From Axinella damicornis (lineage: Eukaryota; Porifera; Demospongiae; Axinellida; Axinellidae): a stretch of DNA of 64,000 nucleotides. The translations under genes were made by a program, and so were the position numbers. Below are positions 54,615 to 64,000 of this stretch, piece by piece (position 1 is the first letter of the stretch; each line of letters begins with the position of its first letter). The notes beneath the pieces were generated by a model, which saw nothing but the letters and a program-made list of their open reading frames with translations, did not search any database and was not told the DNA's origin. The stretch covers positions 16,731,681 through 16,795,680 of the forward strand of contig OZ007507.1 in the NCBI GenBank assembly GCA_963931865.1. The letters are read 5' to 3'.

Positions 54615-55864
54615 ATGGAAGTTCGTTGTTCAGTGGTTGCAGGTGTATCGATTTTAGTTGTGTTCGTCTTACTAGCGATGACTTTTAAGAGGCTCCCTTC
54701 CGCGAGTAGTGGAAGGCCTCCTATGAAACCACCGCCACCCAAGGAGGTGAATATGCAGACCAAGAAACCAGTACTGAACCAGAATTCCAACAGCAGTTTC
54801 CTCCGCCACGATAAGGATGGTATCATGATGATGAACAATAGATACGTACTTTCTGAAAGCTATTGGGAAGAGCTGACGATGGGGACTTGGAATTTCGTAG
54901 GACTTGTGAGGATTGCGAACAGTTGGGGTGCTCGTGCTGTGCTTCCTTTCACTGCTGTATCTTTGCTTAATGGCATCAATGCAAAGTACACATTGGATCT
55001 TATTTATGATTTAGAGGACGTAAAACGAGTCTGCAACAAATTATACAGTGCACCTGGGCCAGTGCAATTTGAGGAATTTCTCAGCAATGCATGTCGGAAT
55101 GTTGTGTTAATGGTTGTGGACTATAATCGAGTGAGTGGAAAACATACTGAAAGGTGCAGTGACTCACAGAGGAGGGATGCATTCTCAGCCCTTGATCATT
55201 TGAACAAGGTGACTAAAGAGAAGGGTCTACAGACGTTTAAGGATGTTGGTTGTTGTGTTGTGTATAGTCATCATCCAACTACCTCAGCTGAGATAGCGAA
55301 AGGTTGCCAACTTGTAGATGGAAATTTCACTGTGTTATTGAAAGTGTGGAGAGGAATTGTAAATGATTACACGAAGACTTATCGTCTTGTTATCGACAAA
55401 CGTGAAGATGTACCTATCAATTCTGATTTTAAACACAGCAAGTGGGTCATAGGAAATGCATCAATGTTGTTTCACGATGTTGCAAAAAGTGATAAGTGCG
55501 TTGCTATACATGTTCGAGCTGAGAAACTTATACCTCACAAAGTGAATAGATGCTTCAAGTTGCTGAATGAAGTACTCTCTAAATTCAAATCCAATCACAC
55601 TGACTTCCAAGTTCTGTACTTTGGAGATGAAGACTGGATCGGTTTAGAAACAGGATCAACAATGCACAAGTGATACGCTTCAAAGGTGCAAAGTATGGTG
55701 CTGTGACTGACAGAGGATTTGCAGCACAAGTTGAGCAACACACTGCAAGCCTTTGTAAAGCTTTGATTGTATCAGGCGGTGGATCATTTCAATACAGAAC
55801 AGTTAGAAGATTCAATGAATTTCCGGATCACTTTCCTCACCTTGCAGCATGTGAACATGAGTGA
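54615..55864 (+). pseudogene. Fucosyltransferase-like gene, copy 1, frameshifted
   Basis: A single exon in the same layout as the intact copy at 59851-61098. The first frame (54615-55673) ends early because one base is missing near 55631 (GATGAAGACTGG here, GATGAGGAACTGG in copy 2). The remaining part stays open in the next frame to 55864, with near-identical residues. N-terminal hydrophobic segment (GVSILVVFVLLAM) and proline-rich stem; catalytic-like region from MNNRYVLSESYWEE onward. It is either a recent pseudogene or a sequencing error. AATAAA at 55970-55975. Confidence 0.75.
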
Positions 55865-57374
55865 GTGCTTTATCCGTCTCATTTAAGACACCATAAACTA
55901 TTTGCTCTAAACCTTGTAGCCAAGATTTCCTTTGTTATTTCTTGAGCCAACCTGCATGTATACATTGACAATAAATGTGGCATCATAACTGCACCAAAAG
56001 TGTCACTTTTGGAAAAATTCAAGCAAAAATTGTTCCAAAATCAAAACTTTTGGTGCTGAAGTATATCACTTCATGTTGATGTAAGAATCAGTGTAGCATG
56101 AGCAATGTACATGCTCACATGTGATATATACTAGCTAGCTAGCTATAGCTGGAAAAAACCTAGTGTAGCTGATTCAGCGTAAATATACAGCCTCATCTCT
56201 AGGCTTTAAGATGGCGGGCAAGTGATTTTGGAATTAATAATTATGTCATCTAAAATATGTTGTAACCTGCAAGTCCTGCCTGCCATAACCAACCTCTCAT
56301 TTTTGTCACCCAATAACAACATCATATCACCCAACAAAGAAAAACTATGTAGCTCATACAAATCAATCACCAGTAAGATAATTTACCTAAGTCGTACCAA
56401 TATAGGTTTTTGTGCCTGTACCCAGGTTGGCACCAAAATACAATGACAACGATCGAAGCTATTAAACACAAATGTCTTTGTTCACGGCTGGACTGGTGGG
56501 CTAGACTGGACTGGATTCACCCAAAATTCTGTAAATTCCAGTTTCAGTGTATAGGACAGAGCCTAAACATCCTCGCTAAAGTTGCTTGCATAGCCTGCTT
56601 CCTTGAGCCTGTAGAGGTCAAAGGTCACATGCAATTTACAATGAAGAGCATATATTTTACTACAGAAACCAAACTCCAGCCTTTTGCTGAAGCATCGGAA
56701 ACAGAAACTATATCAGTCATGACTATGACTGAAGCTCATTGTTGAAGCTTATTAAATATGCACATAATCTTTGACCTCTACCAAAGACATGAAAGCAGGC
56801 AACTTTAGCGAATGAATCATATTGTTTGGCTTCTGTCCTTATACACTTTATACGGAATTATAGGTGAGCCCATTCATGCATGCGGCAGTCCATGCAGTCC
56901 AGTGAATAAAGTCGCCACTGCAGCACAGCAAGCAGCAATTAGCTAATTGGTGTGCAACTTATTGCAACTCAAGCAACCGAACCTAATCAACCTGGGACAT
57001 TTACAGTGTATAGTTTAGCAAGGAATTGCACAAGGGGTAATTGTAAAACCTGGACTGCATGTGGACTGGACTGGACTATGGACTATAGGCTATGGACTGG
57101 AGTCACTGGACTGCTGTATGCAGACAGCAAACGTCACCAAAGCTATGAAGGGTTGTCCCCAGCTGCCTCAGGTTGGCCTGTTGAGGCATCATCTCCAAGA
57201 GGTCAAAGGTCACATGCAATTTCAGCAATGAGCTCAAACTATAGTCATGGATGACATTATGATAGCTTATTTCTTCACTTCAAGAAAGGCTGCATGTAGC
57301 TATACTTTGGTTTCTGCTGATAATAACTGCTCGATCTTCTAATCCTTCAGAGCGTTCTAAATCGCTCCATATAT
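55865..57374. other. Spacer between fucosyltransferase-like copy 1 and the R5 pseudogene
   Basis: Contains repeated GGACTGGACT-type words (56485-56520, 57050-57110) and AT-rich sequence. No supported gene. Confidence 0.4.
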
Positions 57375-58039
57375 AGGTATAGCGCTGACAGTCCTGATTC
57401 ATTTGGGGTCAACATCCTGGTGCAGTGGTCCTTGTACTCCAAGACAACTGCAGCCATTAGAGCCTAATAATATACACTGCAAGTTGCTAATTATAAGTGG
57501 CTTTTTATCAGGAATTCATTCATATCTTTGGTTTCATCAACATTCCACAGATGGTCTGTTGCTCCGCTCTGCTGAAGAAATCAACGAATATAGTCCATGC
57601 CTGTTTAAATCCGTCATTCCATATATAGTATAATAGCTATAAGGTGTGTCTGTAAAGCTAGCTTTATCAAGGTCAAGGTCAAGGCATCACCCTTTCGGGA
57701 TAGCATGTACAGAATATAGCTACACATTGCAATGAATTAAGTATAATTATGTACAAAGGTAAGGGTTTGGGAGACAGAACACAATTGAGATGCCAAGTCC
57801 AACACGCTCTGACTGTCATTCGAATTCCCTAAAATATTTCTGAGGACTTCTAGTCCATAACCATTGTTCAAGTGATCTGAGTTCAGTGAACAAAGTAGTT
57901 TTGATGTGATGGTATTTCACGTTTGCATAGTGGACGACCATGATCACCAAAACGGGACGACACAGAGAGGAGAAAAAGCATGCACCAGTTCCCTTAGTTC
58001 CAAGGTCCAGTGCTATATCCCAATGACTACACCAGCTGG

Positions 58040-58101
58040 TAGTCTCGCGGGCCAGACTTCACATTCCGCTGAGAGTGAAAAATCATCTGGGAACGAGACT
58101 A
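58040..58101. mobile_element. Foldback element, 62 bp, with perfect 9-bp target duplication
   Basis: TAGTCTCGCGGGCCAGAC ... CTGGGAACGAGACTA. ACCAGCTGG flanks both sides (58031-58039, 58102-58110). Confidence 0.9.
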
Positions 58102-58768
58102 ACCAGCTGGCAGCAACAAAGACACCGTGTTTTACGGATGGGTGATTTCTCACACTGTTGACAGTTTGAGACCAGTCCTGCTTCAAAATGATGTTCAGCA
58201 GGTCCTTAACAGTAGCTATATCCATGGTCCTGTCGAGAGTCCAGAGTCTACAGATACCCACGAGTTTAGGGGGGCTAGTTTATTCGTGGGTTAGCTAAAG
58301 CCCTTCAATTATAGGTGCACCATGCACAGCGATATAGGAATGTTACTACAAGTGCAGCTTCACTTCTAACATTCTGTAATCCCTTTATTGTAGCTACGTG
58401 AGTTGTTTTGTTTACCATCTGCACGTCTGAAATTGGAGGACCTGGTCAAGCAGTGTAATTGATCTGCCTGAACCATCATTGTTTGGTAGTGAAACAGCAA
58501 CTGACTCACAAAACTGTGGGCCTTTCCTATAGCTGGCAAGTTCGCAACAGCCACAGCTGATCCAACAATCATAGCTTATATATAGACCACTTCATGCAGA
58601 AATTAAAACCTCATGCACCAGTCCTATATAAAGAATGTCAACTCCATTCACTTTTAGCTATAAGTATGCAACTCAGGTCAGGAAAGTCACTTGTCTACAT
58701 GTATATTATGTGTTGCATTTTAAAGCTTAGGATGTGGGCTTCCTTCCCTAGCTAGACTCCTCACTGAA

Positions 58769-58924
58769 TAAGTATTTAAGGCAGTGGTATTGTATCTGGA
58801 TATATAGCTTAGCTATATCTCCAGATACAATACCACTGCCTTAAATACTTATAATAAGTATTTAAGGCAGTGGTATTGTATTTAGCTATATATCCAGATA
58901 CAATACCACTGCCTTAAATACTTA
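58769..58924. repeat. Two tandem palindromes
   Basis: The first has 31-bp arms 58769-58799 / 58821-58851 (core AAGGCAGTGGTATTGTATCT); the second repeats the same core at about 58854-58924. The homologous R5 intron (51790-51830) has the core once and no palindrome. Confidence 0.9.
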
Positions 58925-59099
58925 TTTGAGCTAGCACCCATACAAATCAAGGCACCTCAGTTCAGTTGATAACCCAAGAATGCCGCATCCCCAATGCTGG
59001 CGGTTTTTATGCAGGCCATTAATGGGGCATTATCACTGAACTCACTTGAGTTACGACAAATGGCATTCCTCAAACTTGTTTTTCTGGATGGGCAAAGGG

Positions 59100-59232
59100 T
59101 CTTTTTTTTTTAACAAAAAGGCGAACCACCCTTCAAACAGATAATTGACTTTAGTGGGATTTGAACTCAGAACAGAGCCTGCTGGAGAGACTCACTCTAA
59201 CAGTTTACCATGCAGTGACCGCACACCCCTGA
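59100..59232 (-). mobile_element. tRNA-derived SINE-like element
   Basis: On the minus strand, a box A-like GCATGGTAAACTGTTAGAG (about 59194-59212) and a box B-like GAGTTCAAATCCC (about 59155-59168) are spaced as in a tRNA head. A non-tRNA tail and an A run (59101-59112 region) follow. A clean tRNA acceptor stem is not evident, so this is a SINE remnant and not a tRNA gene. Confidence 0.5.
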
Positions 59233-59850
59233 ACTTATCATGAATGGTTAGACAGAAGTGTGATTGTACAACGATCTCAACCGCATAGCTTTCTTATGTT
59301 GCATAACTTTCTTATGTTGTGCTCAGGAACCTTTATACTGAGCTATATATAAGATGGAGGAGGTCTCCAGGAGGAAGGTACCGTGCGGTTCATTATATTG
59401 AATACAAGGCGGAAGCTGTCAAGAGAAGAATCATTTTATCTGCCTCTTAAAGATCAGATTGATGTTTCAAGTCAGGAGTTGAATTTTGATGTTAGAGAAG
59501 ATGATAATTATGAGAACTATTGAGTATGTTGGTATGATTCATATGTGTTGTCCCCTCCCTCGTATATAGCTAGCTAATGACCAATAACTATATATAGCTT
59601 TTCCAGGGTATACGTATAGCTGCGGCAGGTATGCCCTAGTTATAGTATAATCAGTTATGTATAGTTACCATTCTCATAGTATATTATATATCTATGCCAT
59701 TCTACAGTTTCCTACATTTTCAGTGGACAAGGTCGTTGTTGTGTTCGGTACATGTATGCACATTCCAGATAATAGTATGATAAACTTTGAATTGGAATAA
59801 GACGGCTTCACTGACTGGCTAACGGCGCGTCAAATCGTGCTGCTGGCGAG

Positions 59851-61098
59851 ATGGAAATTCGTTCGTTTCGCTCAGTGGCCGCAGCTGCGTCGGTTTCAGT
59901 TGTAGTACTCTTACTGGTGACAAAATCAAATTTGCCTATTGTACATATAAAACCACCGCCATCCAAGAATATGCCGATCGAGAAACCAGTACTGAACCTT
60001 GTCTCCTCGAATTCCAACAGGAGTGTTCCCACGACTGAACCAGTATCACCGGAATCAACATTGATGAACAATAGATATGTACTTTCTGAAAGCTATTGGG
60101 AAGAGATGACCATGGGGACTTGGAATTTCGTAGGACTTGTGAGGATTGCGAACAGTTGGGGTGCTCGCGCTGTGCTTCCCTTCACTGCTGGATCTTTGCT
60201 TAATGGCATTAATGCAAAGTACACATTGGATCTTATTTATGATTTAGAGGACGTAAAGCGAGTCTGCAACAAATTATACCGTGCTCCTGGGCCAGTGCCA
60301 TTTGAGGAATTTCTTAGCAATGCAAGTCGGAATGTTGTGTTAATGGTTGTGGACTATAATCGAGTGAGTAGAAAACATACTGAAAAGTGCAGTGACTCAC
60401 AGAGGAGGAATGCATTCTCAGCCCTTGATCATTTGAACAAGGTGACTAAAGAGAAGGGTCTACAGACGTTTAAGGATGTTGGTTGTTGTGTTGTGTATAG
60501 TCATCATCCAACTACTTCAGCTGAGATAGCGAAAGGCTGCCAACTTGTAGACGGAGATTTCACTGTGTTATTGAAAGTGTGGAGAGGAATTGTAAATGAT
60601 TACACGAAGACTTATCGTCTTGTTATCGATAAACGTGAAGATGTACCTATCAATTCTGATTTTAAACACAGCAAATGGGTCATAGGAAATGCATCAATGT
60701 TGTTTCATGATGTTGCAAAAAGTGATAAGTGCGTTGCTATACATGTTCGAGCTGAGAAACTTATACCTCACAAAGTGAATAGATGCTTCAAGTTGCTGAA
60801 TGAAGTACTCTCTAAATTCAAATCAAATCACGCTGACTTCCAAGTTCTGTACTTTGGAGATGAGGAACTGGATCGGTTTAGAAACAGGATCAACAATGCA
60901 CAAGTGATACGCTTCAAAGGTGCAAAGTATGGTGCTGTGACTGACAGAGGATTTGCAGCACAAGTTGAGCAACACACTGCAAGCCTTTGTAAAGCTTTGA
61001 TTGTTTCCGGCGGTGGATCATTTCAATACAGAACAGTTAGAAGATTCAATGAATTTCCGGATCACTTTCCTCACCTTGCAGCATGTGAACATGAGTGA
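59851..61098 (+). CDS. Putative fucosyltransferase-like type II membrane protein, copy 2, single exon
   Basis: Intact 415-aa frame. Basic N-terminus, a hydrophobic anchor (AAAASVSVVVLLLV, residues about 10-24) and a proline/serine-rich stem lead to a luminal domain starting near MNNRYVLSESYWEE. GTWNFVGLVRIANSWGARAV followed by LPF and LIYDLEDVKRVC resembles the N-terminal region of GDP-fucose protein O-fucosyltransferases. CVAIHVRAEKL resembles their H-x-R donor-binding motif, and SGGGSFQYRTVRRFN a glycine/serine loop near the end. Family assignment is from motif shape only; other GT-B families are possible. It would act in the Golgi or ER. The stop is overlapped by a good donor-like AGTGAGTG, so a spliced extension cannot be excluded. 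Confidence 0.65.
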   Translation: MEIRSFRSVAAAASVSVVVLLLVTKSNLPIVHIKPPPSKNMPIEKPVLNLVSSNSNRSVPTTEPVSPESTLMNNRYVLSESYWEEMTMGTWNFVGLVRIANSWGARAVLPFTAGSLLNGINAKYTLDLIYDLEDVKRVCNKLYRAPGPVPFEEFLSNASRNVVLMVVDYNRVSRKHTEKCSDSQRRNAFSALDHLNKVTKEKGLQTFKDVGCCVVYSHHPTTSAEIAKGCQLVDGDFTVLLKVWRGIVNDYTKTYRLVIDKREDVPINSDFKHSKWVIGNASMLFHDVAKSDKCVAIHVRAEKLIPHKVNRCFKLLNEVLSKFKSNHADFQVLYFGDEELDRFRNRINNAQVIRFKGAKYGAVTDRGFAAQVEQHTASLCKALIVSGGGSFQYRTVRRFNEFPDHFPHLAACEHE

Positions 61099-62618
61099 GT
61101 GCTTTATGCTTTTCATTTATGACACCAATTATTCACTCCTAAATATTATGACTCCTTCCTGGCAGCCAACATTAAATTTTGTTATTCTAACCAGTGTAGC
61201 ATGAGTGACGTATGTGTACACGTGTACCATAATATATACTAGCTATATGAACCCATCTCTGCAGTGTCATTGCCAATCGGGGTACAATAATTATTGTAGT
61301 CACAAGATTAGTGCAACGTACTTAGGTAATTGCCATATCGGTGACTGATTGGTCCTTTAACAAACCCCTTGTCCACGGTGATGCTACATCTACCTGGGTG
61401 AAAGTTCCACCGCATGTTACTGTTAGTGGTACAAGACCTGGCCTGAAACATAAAACTTGCACTCAGGGTACAGGCTGAAGCTCCTGGGAAAACATAAAAC
61501 TCGCACTAAGGGTACATGTTTACTACCGTCTGGCGTCTGGCAGAGAAGATATGGTGCAAACCACCAGAATTGGCTATATATCAAAATGGTGGTCTGTGCT
61601 ATAATGAATGAATGAATTTTATTTTTCGGTCTCGTCACATGACGGCAGGCCATAAACTTTGACCTATGGGACCACACAGAGTACAGACTGAGTTAATACA
61701 TGTTTATGGTGGCTACATTGTGATAAAAACACAGTCATATATAATACAGATGAGATTGTCAACTTGTTAAAGTACAGTTATAATGGGATTTGGGGTAGGA
61801 AGGGGGTTAGAGGTGGGGGGGAGTTTGTCTTTCTTTTATTTTTTATTTTATTTTTTTTCTTCTTTCTGGCTATATATCTGGCACTAATTGGTATGCAAAA
61901 AAAGGCACTGAATATAATTGTGGGTTTGTATGTGCAAAAAAAAGAGTTAACAAACTGGTGGAAGCAATTGGGTTGGGATGATGCAATACAACATGAAAAG
62001 CAGACAAACAAACAATACAGGTGTACAATGCTACATGGAAAGTAAGAAGAAACCACAGTGTGAACAAGGACTGCAGTGGCCTCAAAGAGTAGGGCATTGC
62101 CTCTATTAAATGTACATTGGACTCTGAAATGAGGGTGATGCTGCCTGGACCTGAGATTGGAGGTTGCAAAGCTTAAAAGGTTTTTCTTGTTGTGGGTTCG
62201 TCCGGGTGTGGTGAGGGTTGGGGTAACAGAACGAGTGCTTTCCTTCGGTTGTGGCATCCGTAAATACTGCCATTGACCAGAGTAGGTCCTCAGGTGGGAA
62301 GTCACAGAGACTGAACCTCAGAGTTTCTCTCTGCTATAGTTGTGCAGATGCATGGGCTGTCAGGTTGGCTTCTTGGGTGGAGGCCTTGCATGTACGTGAC
62401 AGCAGTAAAAGCCAAATAGGAGTGCAAAAATACAAAACTATATGCACAGACTGTGCATAATTATAATATTATGGTTGTGCTCTGCATGTTGCAAAATTGT
62501 CCATTTATATGGATCCCGGCTTCATAGTAGGGTCCATAGCATCCAAGGTTCACGGTGCAGCAAACATTCATCATGCAGAATGAGATCTTGCTGTGGTTAT
62601 ATAAAATCAAAGGTGTGT

Positions 62619-62649
<31 letters not shown>

Positions 62650-63066
62650 GGGGGGGGGGGCTTTTGAGATTCTACTGCATGCCGAATAATAAAGGACAAG
62701 TTTGCTATACAGTCCTTTGGTTATACGGATATTTTATATTTTTGCAAGGTTCCATTTGCCTGGCTTTCATGCTTCCTGCTAATATCCAGTGCGTTATTTC
62801 CGTTCCGTCCCAGTGTCCAATTTAGAACCATTCGCTTCCTGTCTAGGCGTAGCCATTACGTAATAATACCTATTACACAAGGAAGCTCGAGACTAGTCTC
62901 GTTCCCAGAGCTCGAGACACCGACTCAAGTTAAAGATGGGGGAGTGAACGTTTTGCTGAATCAGTAGTTGCTATGGCTGAATTGGGACTCTGTAGGGGGC
63001 TTCCAGGGTAAGCATGCCTAATCGTAGTGCTATAAATATATAGCTAACTGTCACCGAACCTGGAAG
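61099..63066. other. Spacer upstream of R6
   Basis: It includes a (GAAT)n stretch (about 61605), AT/T-rich low-complexity sequence (61830-61960), a GT/poly-G tract (62613-62660; G run 62633-62660) and a 16-bp TAGTCTCGTTCCCAGA remnant (62894-62909) flanked by GCTCGAGAC on both sides. A 175-codon minus-strand frame (61778-62305) shows no domain pattern; no supported gene. Confidence 0.45.
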
Positions 63067-63582
63067 ATGTATCAATTCGGTAGTCGCATTAAGATGACAG
63101 TAGGCGTGCATTTATTGCTGCTAGCAGCACTGTTTGATACGGGAACCGGACAAGGTGATTTGTGTAATAGGGTGGTTAGAAAAAGGCTAGGAAGATGGTA
63201 ATAACATTAAAGTCTCTCATTTTTGTTGCAGGTGGCTTTTCACGATGCTTTCCAAATGCTGTAACGTACCAAGTTGGGCAGCGAGCAAACTTTGCTTGCC
63301 CACGGCCGTGTGGTGATACTGGTAGAGGCATTGAGTTTTACGTGTTTGTTTCACAGTATCCACAGCCAGTATCGTTTGGTCTATACTTTGGGAATAACAG
63401 ACATCAGGGCCAGCTGGGAAATGACTGTGCTGATCAGGATGCAAGCACTAATGGATCAGTCACAGCTTCGTTTGTGATAGTGCAGCAGGATTCTGGCACC
63501 AACTTGACCATATACTGCACGGATAGCACATCCCTATCACCTTGTGATAGTCTCATCAAGCCAGTTTTGATACATGTGGAAG
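63067..63582 (+). CDS. R6: 5' end of a secreted or membrane protein with a divergent Ig-like domain (partial)
   Basis: Exon 1 63067-63154 encodes a signal peptide (second in-frame ATG at 63094; core VHLLLLAALFDTGTG). Exon 2 63232-63582 (351 nt, phase 1 to phase 1) encodes about 117 residues with cysteines in FACPRPCG, NDCADQD, IYCTD and SPCDS. The B- and F-strand cysteine spacing suggests an Ig-like fold with extra disulphides. The gene continues past the window. The exon-phase plan is the same as in R2-R5, but the first domain is clearly different, so it may be a related receptor or another family. Confidence 0.65.
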
Positions 63583-64000
63583 GTAACTATTATGTATAGC
63601 TTCGTACCCCGTCCTTCTCACCCCAGTGTTTGTTGCTTGCAGTACTTTAGTAATGCAAGAGATAAACTTTGGGGCGAGAAGGCCTTGTATTGCGGACTGG
63701 TTGGTTTCCTTTAACTATAGTCACAGCACTTTATATTTATCAAAGGAAACTGAAGGCCTACTGTTGTATATATAGCAGTACTGGAGATACCATAAATTAT
63801 TGGCAAAGGGTTTGTGTACTTATTTATACTGGCAACTAAATCGCTACACAGAGGCACATACATATCATCAGATGTTTTCTATGAGACCATGCAGACATAA
63901 AGTATTTCTCTTAGTGCATGGATGTACATGTGTGAGCAATACATTAATAATATCTGTATATATAGCTACGTCTGATGAGCAAATATATATAGCTGCATTG

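Larger units (their letters stand above)
57375..59460 (+). pseudogene. Decayed duplicate of the R5 3' half
   Basis: The R5 transmembrane exon is recognisable at about 57378-57445 (TAGCGCTGACAGTCCTGATT) with disruptive indels. Intron pieces match R5 (CACAAAACTGTGGGCCTTTC at about 58508; GAAATTAAAACCTCA). The last exon is recognisable at about 59329-59450 (ACCGTGCGGTTCA, GAAGCTGTCAAGAGAAG) but out of frame. The exon corresponding to 50395-50505 was not found. Later insertions include a foldback at 58040-58101, palindromes at 58769-58924 and a tRNA-like SINE at 59100-59232. Confidence 0.8.

Noticed and set aside
59138..59225. Functional tRNA gene
   Set aside because: Box A and B resemblance is present but I could not build a proper acceptor stem or anticodon arm; better explained as a SINE head.
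61778..62305. 175-codon minus-strand frame as a gene
   Set aside because: It crosses T-rich low-complexity sequence and shows no domain pattern or splice support.

Overview
The window is animal nuclear DNA. Genes are split by GT-AG introns, exons carry Ig-like and fibronectin type III (FN3) domains, and introns and spacers are full of microsatellites, minisatellites and foldback transposons. The mix of FN3/Ig receptor genes, Golgi-type glycosyltransferases and very repeat-rich introns suggests an early-branching metazoan, most likely a sponge. That assignment is inference; nothing in the sequence names the species.

The backbone is a head-to-tail, plus-strand cluster of paralogous single-pass membrane receptors, called R1 to R6 here. 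R1 is a 3' end (1-744). R2 is complete (1799-7659). R3 is complete (22590-30698). R4 spans 31419-38787 and is broken by a 200-N gap. R5 is complete (39407-52085). R6 is a 5' end (63067-63582 and beyond). I reconstructed exons by hand from splice sites and reading phase. The ectodomain plan of R2-R5 is signal peptide, Ig-like domain, FN3, a second FN3 split over two exons, a recurring domain of about 100 residues with three conserved cysteines, a short linker encoded by 21-33 nt exons, one transmembrane helix, and a cytoplasmic tail that differs strongly between paralogues. Domain exons are bounded by phase-1 introns, except the phase-0 intron inside FN3-2. The Ig exons of R3 and R4 are almost identical while other exons have diverged.

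The R2-R3 gap (7660-22589) is a transposon and repeat island. It holds a 3.9-kb element with long terminal inverted repeats around a broken reverse transcriptase gene on the minus strand, further inverted copies of those repeats, minisatellites, a single-exon putative type II glycosyltransferase (16419-17561) and a duplicate of the R2 3' end. Downstream of R5 are two near-identical single-exon fucosyltransferase-like genes (54615-55864, frameshifted; 59851-61098, intact). Between them lies a decayed copy of the R5 3' half (57375-59460).

Two repeat observations stand out. A family of foldback elements ending in TAGYCTCG...CGAGRCTA, from about 52 to 391 bp, is flanked by 9-bp target duplications at many sites, and one insertion lies in frame inside the glycosyltransferase coding sequence. 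Near-perfect short palindromes also occur repeatedly, and in at least one case a palindrome-free homologue in the same window shows that the palindrome arose secondarily.
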